Assembly: GCA_030429545.1 (NCBI GenBank)
Contig: JAUIFF010000001.1
Coordinates: forward strand, 531,599 to 595,598
DNA: 64,000 nt
Origin: Polyangia bacterium
GTDB lineage: Bacteria > Myxococcota_A > Polyangia > Nannocystales > Nannocystaceae
Direction of reading: 5' to 3'
Shown here: positions 27,291-36,360 of the stretch, in pieces
How positions within the stretch are numbered: the stretch's first letter is position 1
Layout of the letters: each line of letters begins with the position of its first letter
The notes under the pieces: generated by a model
What the model saw: only the letters and a program-made list of their open reading frames with translations
Database searches by the model: none
Told to the model about the DNA's origin: nothing
Translations under genes and position numbers: made by a program

Positions 27291-28322
27291 ATGGAAAAAA
27301 ACAGTGCTGTACGTGTGGCGGTGATCGGAGCCGGAAGTTGGGGGACAGCGCTGGCGATCCATGCGGCACGACGGGGGCACCAGGTGTCGCTGTGGGCCCG
27401 AACCGCCGAGCGAGCAGGTGAGATGCAAGCCTCGCGGGTCAATGCTCGTTACCTCAAGGACGCACCATTCCCCGACAACTTGGCGGTGACCTGTGACCTC
27501 GAGCAGGCGTTGGCCGGTAGCGAGTTGGTCATCACAGCGGTCCCGAGCCACGGACTTCGGGCGGTGATGAAGGCTGTCTCGCCGGTCCTCGATCAACTTG
27601 AACATACATCTCCGAAGTTTTTGATCGCGGCCAAGGGCGTCGAGGTCGACTCCCTCAAAACCATGGCGACGGTCCTCGCCGAAGAACTCGCACCGCGGCA
27701 CCGGGCAAACATCGCCGCACTCGGTGGTCCGAGCTTTGCCGCCGAGGTTGCCGCGGGCCAACCCACGGCCGTGGTCGTTGCCTGTACAGAGATCTCGGTA
27801 GCCGAACAAATTCAGGTATGGCTGTCGGGCAATGGTCTACGCGTGTATGTCAGTGACGACGTCACCGGGGTCGAGCTCGGCGGGGCATTTAAGAATGTGA
27901 TAGCCCTTGCTGCCGGTGTCTGCGACGGGGCGGGACTTGGCCAGAATGCTCGGGCCGCTCTGATCACGCGCGGACTCGCCGAGATCAGTCGACTCAGTGT
28001 CACCCTCGGAGCACTGCCCAGCACCCTGGCCGGTCTTGCCGGGCTTGGAGATCTGGTGCTGACCTGCACCGGAGGTCTCTCGCGCAATCGCCGGGTCGGT
28101 CTTGCGCTTGGGCGCGGGCAGACCCTCGAGCAGATCCTCGAGGAAATGGGAATGGTCGCCGAAGGGGTCAAAAACACGCTCAGCGCCACACGGCTCGCGG
28201 CCCGGGAAGGTGTCGAGATGCCGATTGCGGAGATGATGCACGCCCTCCTTTATGGGGGAGCGAGTGTTCGTTTTGCAGTTGCGTCGCTCATGGGGCGGGA
28301 CCTCAAGTCCGAGCGCGAGTAG
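27291..28322 (+). CDS. gpsA: Glycerol-3-phosphate dehydrogenase [NAD(P)+]
   Basis: This 343-residue soluble enzyme reduces dihydroxyacetone phosphate to sn-glycerol-3-phosphate for phospholipids. The N-terminal Rossmann motif is VAVIGAGSWGTALAIHAARRGH. The family blocks LIAAKGVEVDSLKTM, LGGPSFAAEVAAGQPTAVV, the catalytic-lysine region VELGGAFKNVIALAAGVCDG, and GLAGLGDLVLTCTGGLSRNRRVG are all present. The length is normal. It has its own upstream region and is followed by a Ser/Thr kinase 155 bp away. Confidence 0.96.
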   Translation: MEKNSAVRVAVIGAGSWGTALAIHAARRGHQVSLWARTAERAGEMQASRVNARYLKDAPFPDNLAVTCDLEQALAGSELVITAVPSHGLRAVMKAVSPVLDQLEHTSPKFLIAAKGVEVDSLKTMATVLAEELAPRHRANIAALGGPSFAAEVAAGQPTAVVVACTEISVAEQIQVWLSGNGLRVYVSDDVTGVELGGAFKNVIALAAGVCDGAGLGQNARAALITRGLAEISRLSVTLGALPSTLAGLAGLGDLVLTCTGGLSRNRRVGLALGRGQTLEQILEEMGMVAEGVKNTLSATRLAAREGVEMPIAEMMHALLYGGASVRFAVASLMGRDLKSERE

Positions 28323-28477
28323 TGACAGTGGTGCGCATCGGCGAACTGCGCCGTTCACACAGCTCGGCATGCGCGGGGAGTTGGGGTGTCAAATAGCCCG
28401 TTGCCCCACACGAGAAATCTTGCCGAGGGCTTGGCGGTGGATCGGGATTCCGTTAGGCTAAAGCCGCTTTGAGCAAC

Positions 28478-30013
28478 ATGGAGCCCACGCCATTTGGCGA
28501 CAAATATGTGCTCATCGAGCACATCGCGACCGGTGGGATGGCCGAGATTTACCGGGCAAACTACTCCGGTATCGAAGGCTTTGCCAAGGAGCTGGTCATC
28601 AAACGGCTCCGCGAAGAGTATGCCGCCCAGCCGAGTGTTGTGGACATGTTCCTCGCAGAGGCCCGTGTCGCCGCAACCCTCACCCATAACAACGTCGTTC
28701 ACACCTACGACTTAGGTGAGATTCAGGGCGAGTACTACATCGCCATGGAGCTCCTCAAAGGTCAGGAGCTGGTCGAGGTTCTGCGGCGATCTGTCAAAAC
28801 CGGCTACATCCTGCCGCTGCATATCTCGATCGGGATCATCATGCAGACCCTCGAAGGGCTGCATTATGTGCATGCACGTAAGGACGAAGACGGCAATCCA
28901 CTCGGCTTGTGCCACCGCGATATCAACCCGACCAACATTCATGTCGGGTACGACGGCCTGTGCAAGGTCGTCGACTTTGGCATTGCCGCGACGCGGGCCA
29001 GCCTCGAGGACAACGAAGGCGACGGCCGGTTTGCCGGCAAGCTTTCATACATGTCGCCCGAACAGGTGATGGGCCACGGCATCGACATGCGGGCAGACAT
29101 CTTTGCCCTCGGTGTCGTCCTCTACGAAATGTGCCTGTCAAGGCGCCTGTTTCGCGGGCCACGTCAAGAAGTTGCCGACCGCATCGTCGAGGGCGACATT
29201 CCGCCGCCGACGTTTGTCGACCCGGAATTTCCACCTGCCCTCGAGGCCATCATCATGAAGGCCCTCGAAGTTGCGATCGCCGATCGTTATCAAAACTGCG
29301 ATCACATGTACCGCGACCTCGACGACTTCATGCACGAGTATGGGCTCACCTGTACGCCACGCATGATCAGCGCGTACATGTCTGAGATGTTCGGCGAGGG
29401 GGCACCGGCCGAGGTCAACTACGACGACCAGTACGACGACCTTGTCGACGAGGCCCTCGACTTCGATAAATTTGAAAGTCTCGCGGTCGACGTGTCCGAG
29501 GCAGCGCCCGATTGGGTGCAGTCCTTAGAGGCAGGTCCCGCGCCGAAAACCGGTCCGCGAAAAAAGCGGACCATGACCATCGGCAACCTAGAGGCTCTCG
29601 TTCGCAATATCAAAGTCGACACTGCCTCCCACGAGGTGACGTCGCAACCCGAGAATCAACCTGCTGCCGACAACGGTAAGCGTTCTGGGACATACAAGAG
29701 TGTAGGTTCTGGGAAGCAGCCCGCGGTCAAGCAGGATGGCTCAGGCCCTCGCAGGCGCCCCCGTAGTGCAGGCCGCCGGCGTGTGACGACAGGTTCCAAT
29801 CGTTCTCTAACCGGTTCGCGTGCACCTCTCTCCACCAGCTCGCTCTCAGCTGTCGATCCGTCGATGTCCGTCTCCAGTGGCGGAAGCTTTGGGCACAGCG
29901 TGATGAGCGGCCAACAGGCGAAGCGGAGTTCAGCCGCGATCACGTGGATACTGGTGTTATTGGGCATCGGTGGATTTGCATGGATCGCCTACTCTGTATT
30001 CACAATGAAGTGA
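28478..30013 (+). CDS. Transmembrane Ser/Thr protein kinase
   Basis: Hanks-type kinase of about 511 residues. ATG 28478 is used; a TTG at 28469 gives three more residues. The kinase domain (about 10-275) is complete: GGMAEIYRA glycine loop, VIKRL with ATP lysine 42, catalytic HRDINPTN (147-154), DFG (166-168), SPEQ (193-196). The juxtamembrane region (280-485) is long, acidic then Ser/Arg/Pro-rich and probably disordered. One membrane segment near the C-terminus (ITWILVLLGIGGFAWIAY) leaves almost nothing outside, so the ligand-binding part is missing or supplied by a partner. It is followed 22 bp later by the Thg1-like gene, probably in one operon. Confidence 0.92.
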   Translation: MEPTPFGDKYVLIEHIATGGMAEIYRANYSGIEGFAKELVIKRLREEYAAQPSVVDMFLAEARVAATLTHNNVVHTYDLGEIQGEYYIAMELLKGQELVEVLRRSVKTGYILPLHISIGIIMQTLEGLHYVHARKDEDGNPLGLCHRDINPTNIHVGYDGLCKVVDFGIAATRASLEDNEGDGRFAGKLSYMSPEQVMGHGIDMRADIFALGVVLYEMCLSRRLFRGPRQEVADRIVEGDIPPPTFVDPEFPPALEAIIMKALEVAIADRYQNCDHMYRDLDDFMHEYGLTCTPRMISAYMSEMFGEGAPAEVNYDDQYDDLVDEALDFDKFESLAVDVSEAAPDWVQSLEAGPAPKTGPRKKRTMTIGNLEALVRNIKVDTASHEVTSQPENQPAADNGKRSGTYKSVGSGKQPAVKQDGSGPRRRPRSAGRRRVTTGSNRSLTGSRAPLSTSSLSAVDPSMSVSSGGSFGHSVMSGQQAKRSSAAITWILVLLGIGGFAWIAYSVFTMK

Positions 30014-30035
30014 CGACGCGCGTGACGAGGTGGTG

Positions 30036-30740
30036 ATGACCGCGGACTCGGCTAACCAAAACTGGGAAAAGTTTTCCGTCTTTCGGGTGATCAGCGACCA
30101 CAAGCCGATGCCGGGATTTCGTTTGGTGATACAACTATCACCAGCCCGTGAATCCGTGTCTCGTATTGCCGCATCCCGTGCACGTACACAGGAGCCGCTC
30201 GACCCGGATCTTTCGCGCGCAGTTTTGCGTGCCGGGATCGGACTGCTGCAATCGCGTCTGGTGTCGTTTGTGTATGCAAACACCGAGGAAGTCCTGCTCC
30301 TCATCCGCGAGGATGCCGTCGGGCGATTGGGCAACTCGAACGCTGTTTACGAACACCTACTCTCACAATTTGCCTCGCGGTTGTCACTGATGATCGGCGA
30401 GGAGGTGATCGTCCGAGGTCAACTCTACGAGTTCCCAGACCTAGGAATCGTGCGCCGAGCATTCCTGGCCGCCCTCGAGTGGGTCGAGGAAGCCGCACCC
30501 ACCCGAGCTTCGGTGCGAGTCAGCGACCAAATGCGGGGTGCAGGTCGTGCACCCGATCCGCTCGTGCTGCGCTCGATCGAAGGCCAGCACAACCTCATCC
30601 GCAATGCCGGCGTCGACCTCGAGTCGTTGCCAAGCTGGTGGTGGAGAGGTATCGGAGCAAGGTTCCGCCGAGATGGTGGCGTTGATTTGCATGATGATTT
30701 GCCGTCGGGGAGTAAGTTCACTTCCCTAGTCGCTGATTAG
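30036..30740 (+). CDS. Divergent Thg1-like protein (tRNA-His guanylyltransferase superfamily)
   Basis: The protein has about 234 residues from ATG 30036 (GAGG at good spacing; two GTGs precede it). The C-terminal half fits bacterial Thg1-like proteins: FPDLGIVRRAFLAALEWVEE where TLPs have W.q.D..RN, then LRSIEGQHNLIRNAGVDLES and LPSWWWRGIG, matching the nELL..GI.f..lP.W..RG block. The N-terminal catalytic motifs are eroded: the first metal-site motif (RxDG type) reads VIQLSPARES and the SDE motif reads YANTEEVLLLI, so both metal-binding aspartates appear replaced. It may be a non-catalytic or altered 3'-5' polymerase fold, perhaps RNA-binding. It directly follows a kinase gene, and a repeat array starts 10 bp after its stop. 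Confidence 0.5.
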   Translation: MTADSANQNWEKFSVFRVISDHKPMPGFRLVIQLSPARESVSRIAASRARTQEPLDPDLSRAVLRAGIGLLQSRLVSFVYANTEEVLLLIREDAVGRLGNSNAVYEHLLSQFASRLSLMIGEEVIVRGQLYEFPDLGIVRRAFLAALEWVEEAAPTRASVRVSDQMRGAGRAPDPLVLRSIEGQHNLIRNAGVDLESLPSWWWRGIGARFRRDGGVDLHDDLPSGSKFTSLVAD

Positions 30741-30749
30741 AGCTTCGTT

Positions 30750-31100
30750 GGGGCGCGCGGGCTATTTTGGCTCACGAGCGGCCCTGAGACGTTTGCAGTA
30801 GGAGGACTACAGCGGCACGTCTCAGGCCTCGCTCGTGAGCCAAAATATCACCGCGAATGGTTGGGGTGGCGGTGTTTTGATTTTGAGGTAGGGGCGCGGG
30901 CTATTTTGGCTCACGAGCGGCCCTGAGACGTTTGCAGTAGGAGGACTACAGCGGCACGTCTCAGGCCTCGCTCGTGAGCCAAAATATCACCGCGAATGGT
31001 TGGGGTGGCGGTGTTTTGATTTTGAGGTAGGGGCGCGCGCGTGGGCCTGAGACGTTTGCAGTGGGAGGGGGCCCTGAGACGTTTGCAGTAGGAGGACTAC
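30750..31100. repeat. Left array of hairpin-forming repeats (139-bp period)
   Basis: Two near-identical 139-bp units, then a partial third. Each unit contains a long imperfect hairpin (30764-30846 and 30903-30985): outer arms ATTTTGGCTCACGAGCG / CGCTCGTGAGCCAAAAT, inner arms CCTGAGACGT / ACGTCTCAGG, and a loop with its own GTAG-GAGGA-CTAC stem. Between hairpins is a G-rich linker ending GATTTTGAGGTA. The third unit is deleted and ends at GGACTACTCCCTAG. The same family, same orientation, forms the array at 56474-57565. The minus strand gives open frames by chance. Confidence 0.9.
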
Positions 31101-31170
31101 TCCCTAGATGCGCTAAAACGCCGAGGATCCCGGGATTCTTGAAATATCTGTCCTTTAAGACATCCTAAAA

Positions 31171-31195
31171 ATGCCAGCCAATTTTGGCGTGGCAT
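31171..31195. promoter_or_regulatory. Nested palindrome before the integrase gene
   Basis: Outer arms ATGCCA and TGGCAT (31171-31176, 31190-31195) enclose inner arms GCCAA and TTGGC. It ends 18 bp before the integrase ATG. It could be an operator, an integrase arm site or part of an attachment site. A TGTC-CTTTAA-GACA dyad lies at 31149-31162. Confidence 0.45.
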
Positions 31196-31213
31196 TTGGC
31201 AGGGTGGGGAGCG

Positions 31214-32485
31214 ATGGCGGGCGCAATCACGGAGGCGCGGGTAAGGGCTTTGCGCAAGGGGCAGGTCCTGATGTGTGGCAAGATCTCGGGCTTCGGGGCC
31301 CGACGCTCACCCAAGCGCGGGATGGTCGCGTTTTTTGTGCGGCGGGTGGTGGATGGTCGGGACATCCGGGAGACGATCGGCAAGCACCCGGACATGAGTG
31401 TCCGCGAGGCGCGGTGTGTCGCGCGGACGCGATTGGGTGAGTTGGTTGCGCTGTCGAGCGCACCGAAAAAACGCAAGCCGGTGGTCCGGTCGAAGGATGT
31501 CGCGGCAGTGACTACCGAGCGCGACCAGGAGTTGTACGCGATGATGCGCGAGTTGCTTACGCACGTGCGACCGAGTGAGCGGCCTAGTTGTACAATCAAT
31601 GAAGTTGCGGAGATGTTCCGCGAGGAGGCCTACCCCGGACTCAAGGAGACGACCCGGGATGGGTACGATATCTCGATCAACAAGGACATCATGCCTGTCC
31701 TAGGAGGCATGAAGGTCAGTGAGATCGATGCCGCGAGGATCGAGGCGTTTCACCGGTCGTTCAAGGGCAAGGCCGAGAGCCAGGGCTTGAAGGCGACGGC
31801 GATGCTGCTGCGGTTGTTGCGGTTGGCGAAGCGAAAGAAATTTCTCGACGCGGTGCCCGAGCCGAAGATCAAGCAGTACAAACCGAAGAGGCGGTCCGGT
31901 AAGGGGCTCGTCGAGCGACAGGTGCACAGGTTGGCGGCGCGGCTCGAGCAGGAGGTCGAGCGCAATCCGAGTCCGTACTTCTTGGCGATGATCTTCCTCC
32001 TCAACACGGGCGAGCGACGGCAAGCTTGTGTGTCGCTGCGGATCGAGGAGGTGGACTTCGAGCGCAAGGAGATTCGGCGCGAGCGGAAGTTCGATAAGGT
32101 CGAGTCGATCCCGATTTCAGATTACGCGGCGGCGTTTTTAAAGAGCATTCTGCCGCAGGCGCGAGGCGGTTGGTTTTTCCCGAACCGCGAGGGGACAGGG
32201 CATATCTCGGCGGAGTATCTGCGGCAGAAGTTCAGCAAGCTGTGCACGGAGATCAATGTGCTGCTGCCAGATGGAAAGCCGCCGTGCATTCACACACTGC
32301 GGCATACGTGGGCGTCGGTGCTGGAGTTGCGAGGGATTCCGCTGTCGACGATCCAGCGGCTGCTGGGGCATAGCTCGATCACGACGACGCTGAAGTATGT
32401 GCACGGGGATGCTGCGAAGTCTCGGGAGGCTTGTAACTTGGCTTCGGAGGTTACGGCTGTTGGGTTTGGGCGTGGGATTGTGTGA
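31214..32485 (+). CDS. Tyrosine recombinase / phage-type integrase
   Basis: About 423 residues from ATG 31214, selected for the GGGGAG upstream; a longer frame opens at 31184. The N-terminal part resembles the arm-binding region of island integrases (GRDIRETIGKHPDMSVREARCVAR). A core-binding helical domain comes next (about 110-200). The catalytic domain carries the box I Arg in TGERRQACVSLRIEEVDF, the H-x-x-R of HTLRHTWASVLELRG, and LLGHSSITTTLKYVH with the late His and Tyr. All are as in functional enzymes. It sits at the left edge of the accessory block right beside the repeat array, which suggests that it inserted the block or part of it. Confidence 0.92.
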   Translation: MAGAITEARVRALRKGQVLMCGKISGFGARRSPKRGMVAFFVRRVVDGRDIRETIGKHPDMSVREARCVARTRLGELVALSSAPKKRKPVVRSKDVAAVTTERDQELYAMMRELLTHVRPSERPSCTINEVAEMFREEAYPGLKETTRDGYDISINKDIMPVLGGMKVSEIDAARIEAFHRSFKGKAESQGLKATAMLLRLLRLAKRKKFLDAVPEPKIKQYKPKRRSGKGLVERQVHRLAARLEQEVERNPSPYFLAMIFLLNTGERRQACVSLRIEEVDFERKEIRRERKFDKVESIPISDYAAAFLKSILPQARGGWFFPNREGTGHISAEYLRQKFSKLCTEINVLLPDGKPPCIHTLRHTWASVLELRGIPLSTIQRLLGHSSITTTLKYVHGDAAKSREACNLASEVTAVGFGRGIV

Positions 32486-32615
32486 CGAGGGCTTTACGGT
32501 GTTCGTCGGTGATGGAGTGGGCGGAGCGGAGTTTTTCGATGTCGCGCCAGACTCGGACGTTGCGTGTTGGAACGGCCAGGTCGGCATCGTTCCTCCCCTT
32601 GGTCGACTCACTCCC
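32451..32615 (-). pseudogene. Possible gene remnant beside the integrase
   Basis: An open minus frame of 54 codons (NDADLAVPTRNVRVWRDIEK then LRSAHSITDEHRKALVTQ) has a protein-like helical composition but no start codon, and it is cut by a stop just upstream. It overlaps the 3' end of the integrase gene by 35 bp. It may be the tail of a gene truncated by insertion, or chance. Confidence 0.2.
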
Positions 32616-33225
32616 TCATCGCCACGACGTAACCGATCGGGAGAAGCCCCGGGAGTCTCTCGCGCCGCTCGACCGAGAAACCTGTCTCCTTGATCATCGC
32701 GCAGAGGCTCTCAAGGTCTAACCGCGTGTGGGCGACGAACGGAGAGATCAAGCCCATCATTCGCGAGACCGCGCGTCGCGTCCAATCGGCGCCATGCAGG
32801 AACGTGGGCGCGACCAAGACTCCATTCTTCGTCAGTACACGTCGAAATTCGTGCAACGCTTGACGTGGCTGTTCCATCACATGCAACGCGTTTGCGCAGA
32901 ACACCGCATCGAACGACGAGGGAGCAGCGTCAAGTTCGTAGGCACTCATGGTCGCTACCTCCACGTTCGTTGTGTCTGCCTCTTTAGCCGCTGCCCGTAG
33001 ACACTCAACCATCTTTGACGAGATGTCTGTCGCCACAACGTGCTTGGCGACGCGGGCTATATCAAACGTGAACTGCCCCGTCCCGGAAGCGACCTCGAGC
33101 ACATTCGCGCGGCCCCGAAGGTCTTCCGATAGGCGCCGGCGGATCGCCGGATAGCTCCGATCGAAAACCCGTATGATCCGGTCATAGCGGCTAGCCAACG
33201 AATCCCAGGTGTGTGATTCATCCAT
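32608..33225 (-). CDS. Class I SAM-dependent methyltransferase at the end of the metal operon
   Basis: This 205-residue methyltransferase belongs to the Methyltransf_11/25 type. Motif I is VLEVASGTGQFTFDIA, motif II region VVATDISSKMVECLRAAAK, motif III FDAVFCANALHVMEQP, and the post-III strand VLTKNGVLVAPTFLHG. Homologues methylate small molecules such as quinones, metals or metalloids. There is no obvious cysteine pair for arsenite methylation. Its ATG at 33225 overlaps the end of czcA by 8 bp, so it is translationally coupled to a heavy-metal efflux pump, an unusual partnership. It is the last gene of the leftward metal operon. Confidence 0.85.
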   Translation of the reverse strand: MDESHTWDSLASRYDRIIRVFDRSYPAIRRRLSEDLRGRANVLEVASGTGQFTFDIARVAKHVVATDISSKMVECLRAAAKEADTTNVEVATMSAYELDAAPSSFDAVFCANALHVMEQPRQALHEFRRVLTKNGVLVAPTFLHGADWTRRAVSRMMGLISPFVAHTRLDLESLCAMIKETGFSVERRERLPGLLPIGYVVAMRE

Positions 33226-36200
33226 GTACGTTCTCTTTTTCGTTTGATTTTACTAATTCGCGATCGCCCAGCCACGCGTACGTGCTCGGCAGCACGACAA
33301 GCGTCAACAGCGTGCTGGTCACCAACCCGCCGATCACGACTGTCGCAAGCGGCCGCTGGACCTCGGCGCCCGCGCTCACAACAATGGCCATCGGCAGGAA
33401 ACCGAGCATGTCGGTGAGCGCCGTCATTAAGACCGGGCGGAGTCGATCACGCGCGCCCTCTGAGCACGCCTCCTCGAGTGAGGAACCGTCCGACTGAAGG
33501 TCACGAATGTGCGAGATCAGTACAACACCGTTGAGCACCGCAATGCCGAACAGCGCGATAAAGCCAACGCCGGCCGAGATTGAGAATGGCATCCCGCGAA
33601 TCGCCAACGCCAAGAGGCCGCCTGTCGCCGCCATCGGCACGTTAAGATAGATGAGCAAGGCGGGGCGTACGGCGCCATAGTTCACCTGCAACATGATGAA
33701 GATGAGCAAGAGCGCCAGCGGCACCGCGAGCGCGAGGCGCCCCGAGGCCGCTCGGAGATTCTCGAACTGACCGCCCCACGTGACGAGGTACCCGGACGGC
33801 ATATCGACCTCGTCGAGCACACGCTGACGAGCCTCCGCAACAAAACCAGCGAGGTCGCGTCCTCGGACGTTCGCCTGGATAACCAGTCGCCTCTGCACGT
33901 TCTCCCGGCTAATGCTCGCCGGCCCGTCGTCGAGCGAGATCGTGGCGAGTTGTCCGAGCGGGACCACGGATCCTTGCGAGGTCGAGATCGGGATACGCCG
34001 AATCGCCTCGAGGTCACCGCGAAATCGCTCCGGGAAGCGAACCTGAAGCGCGAAGCGCTTCTGTCCTTCAAATACTTCCCCGACAGGCAGGCCACCCATG
34101 GCCGACACCGCGTCCAGTACGTCCTCGGCGTTCGCTCCTCGCCGCGCTAGCGCAGGCCGGTTTACCGTGATGGTCAGAAATGGCAGGCCCGCCACTTGCT
34201 CCGCGCTCACATCGGCAGCACCGGGAATCCGGGAAACCCTGTCGACGACCTCATCGCCGAGGCGGGCAAGTGTAGCGAGGTCTCCACCGTAGATGTTGAT
34301 TGCCACGTCCGAGCGAACGCCGCTTATCAACTCGTTGGTCCGCAGCTCGATCGGCTGAGAAAACGTAAAACGCTGTCCTGGGAACTCGTGCTCCATCATC
34401 TCGGCCATCGCCGCGACTAACTGCCCCTTACTCTCGGCTTTCCATTGCTCGGCCGGGTTCAGGATGAGGTAGATATCCGACATCTCGACGCCCATCGGGT
34501 CGGTCGCTATCTCGGCGCGACCAGTACGTGAGACGACGGTTGCGACCTCGCTCGGAAAGTGCTCGAGCATCTCCCGCTCGATCCGCGTTGTTGTAGCGAC
34601 GGACTCCTCGAGGGACACGGACGGCAAGCGGATCGCCTGCATGGCGATAGACCCCTCGTCGAGCCGCGGCATGAACTCCGCCCCGAGCATGGGCACGACG
34701 ACTAGTGACCCCACAAACACGGCCACGGCCGTCAGCGCGGTCAGTCGCGGCCGTCGCATCGTTCGTCGGAGCACCGGCGCGTAGATGCGCATGGCAAAGC
34801 GCATCAACCATGTTTCCTTCTCGGACAATCCTCGGCGCAACAACGTCGTCGCGGCGGCAGGTACGAAGGTCATCGCTAGGACCACGGAGGCCGCCAAGGC
34901 GAAGATCACCGTCAACGCCATTGGCCGAAACATCTTTCCCTCAATGCCCTGCAGGGTGAGGATGGGGATGTACACGATCATGATGATGCCGACAGCGAAC
35001 ACGACAGGCCGCCCGACCCTCGAGACCGCTTGGCGCACCGAGTGTGACGTTGGCTGCTCCCTGTTCATGGCGATGGTGCGAACGCAACTCTCAACGACCA
35101 CGACGGCCCCGTCGACAATCAGCCCGAAGTCGAGCGCCCCGAGACTCATCAGGTTGCCTGCCACGCCCATCGCGTGCATCCCGATGAATGTGGCGAGCAT
35201 CGACAGAGGGATGACGCTCGCTACAAGAAGCCCGCCGCGGATGTTCCCGATAAGGAGCAACAGAACGATGATGACCAGGACGCCGCCTTCGATGAGGTTC
35301 TTTGCGACAGTCGCAATCGTGCGATCCACGAGCTCCGTACGGTCGTAATAGGTCTCTAGTGAGACCCCTTCAGGCAGGTACGGCCGAATTTCGTCGATGC
35401 GCGCGTCCACGCGACGCGCGACCTCGTTCGAGTTCTCCCCCATCAGCATCATCACGATGCCGGTTACCACCTCGCCGCGACCGTCTCGTGTCACGGCGCC
35501 TTGACGAACCATGGGCGCGACTTGGACTTGGGCAACGTCCGCGATTCGAATCGGGGTTCCGTCTTGACGGGTTACGACGACGATTTGCTCGATGTCGCTG
35601 ATGGTTTGGACGAGACCGACGCCGCGGATGAGTCTCTGCTCTCCCGCATGGGCGATGTAGGCTCCACCGGCATTGGCGTTGTTGCGTTGTAGCGCCTCGA
35701 GCACGCGGTCCAGGCCGATGCTTAGGGCCAGGAGTCGATCGGGATCAACCTGTACCTCATAGGTCTTGAGTTCGCCTCCGAATGTGTTGACCTCGACGAC
35801 TCCAGGTACCGAACGAAGTTGGTAGGCCACATCCCACTCGAGCAGCGTTCGCAGCTCCATGGGACTCCAACACTCGTCTGTGTCAGGTTCCCCTGGGGAA
35901 CAAGCAGGTTCGCCCCGAACCTCGAACTGGTAAATCTCACCGAGGCCACTGGAGAGCGGACCCATCTCAGGTTCGCCGTATCCCTCCGGTATCGCGTCGC
36001 GTGCCGCTGACAGGCGCTCTTCGACGAGCTGACGCGCGCGATAAATATCGGTTCCTTCCTCAAACACAATTGTGACCGCAGAGAGACCGAAACGCGACAC
36101 GCTCCGAAGCTCTTCGAGGTTGGGCAGACCGCTCATCACGGTCTCGATCGGGAACGTTACAAAGCGCTCAACCTCGAGAGGCCCCAGCGCGGGCGTGTTC

Positions 36201-36352
36201 GTGAGAACCTGGACCTGCACGTTGGTGACATCGGGAACGGCGTCGATGGGCAATTTCTCCATCGCCCGGACTCCGAGGGCTCCGACGAGCAATACGAAGA
36301 AGATCACAACCAGCCGGTTGCGCAACGACATGTCAACAATGGCGTTAATCAT
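33218..36352 (-). CDS. czcA: CzcA/CusA-type heavy-metal RND efflux pump
   Basis: This 1044-residue inner-membrane proton/metal antiporter of the HME-RND family has twelve membrane segments in the usual 1+5+1+5 order. It starts MINAIVDMSLRNRLVVIFFVLLVG. The family signature ALDFGLIVDGAVVVVES in TM4, with the proton-relay Asp residues and Glu, marks divalent-cation (Czc) rather than monovalent (Cus) substrate type. Periplasmic porter and docking loops are of normal size. It is flanked by the adaptor czcB upstream (8-bp gap) and the methyltransferase downstream (8-bp overlap). The outer-membrane factor (CzcC) is not in the operon, so a TolC-like protein elsewhere would be needed. Confidence 0.95.
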   Translation of the reverse strand: MINAIVDMSLRNRLVVIFFVLLVGALGVRAMEKLPIDAVPDVTNVQVQVLTNTPALGPLEVERFVTFPIETVMSGLPNLEELRSVSRFGLSAVTIVFEEGTDIYRARQLVEERLSAARDAIPEGYGEPEMGPLSSGLGEIYQFEVRGEPACSPGEPDTDECWSPMELRTLLEWDVAYQLRSVPGVVEVNTFGGELKTYEVQVDPDRLLALSIGLDRVLEALQRNNANAGGAYIAHAGEQRLIRGVGLVQTISDIEQIVVVTRQDGTPIRIADVAQVQVAPMVRQGAVTRDGRGEVVTGIVMMLMGENSNEVARRVDARIDEIRPYLPEGVSLETYYDRTELVDRTIATVAKNLIEGGVLVIIVLLLLIGNIRGGLLVASVIPLSMLATFIGMHAMGVAGNLMSLGALDFGLIVDGAVVVVESCVRTIAMNREQPTSHSVRQAVSRVGRPVVFAVGIIMIVYIPILTLQGIEGKMFRPMALTVIFALAASVVLAMTFVPAAATTLLRRGLSEKETWLMRFAMRIYAPVLRRTMRRPRLTALTAVAVFVGSLVVVPMLGAEFMPRLDEGSIAMQAIRLPSVSLEESVATTTRIEREMLEHFPSEVATVVSRTGRAEIATDPMGVEMSDIYLILNPAEQWKAESKGQLVAAMAEMMEHEFPGQRFTFSQPIELRTNELISGVRSDVAINIYGGDLATLARLGDEVVDRVSRIPGAADVSAEQVAGLPFLTITVNRPALARRGANAEDVLDAVSAMGGLPVGEVFEGQKRFALQVRFPERFRGDLEAIRRIPISTSQGSVVPLGQLATISLDDGPASISRENVQRRLVIQANVRGRDLAGFVAEARQRVLDEVDMPSGYLVTWGGQFENLRAASGRLALAVPLALLLIFIMLQVNYGAVRPALLIYLNVPMAATGGLLALAIRGMPFSISAGVGFIALFGIAVLNGVVLISHIRDLQSDGSSLEEACSEGARDRLRPVLMTALTDMLGFLPMAIVVSAGAEVQRPLATVVIGGLVTSTLLTLVVLPSTYAWLGDRELVKSNEKENVHG

Positions 36353-36360
36353 GGCCGCTC

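Noticed and set aside
30750..31100. Retron msr/msd-like locus, suggested by the GGAGGAC hairpins
   Set aside because: No reverse transcriptase gene is near either array and units are tandem, which does not fit a retron.
31100..31213. tRNA gene as integration site beside the integrase
   Set aside because: No T-loop GGTTCRANYC or cloverleaf was found next to the integrase, nor any tRNA elsewhere in the window.
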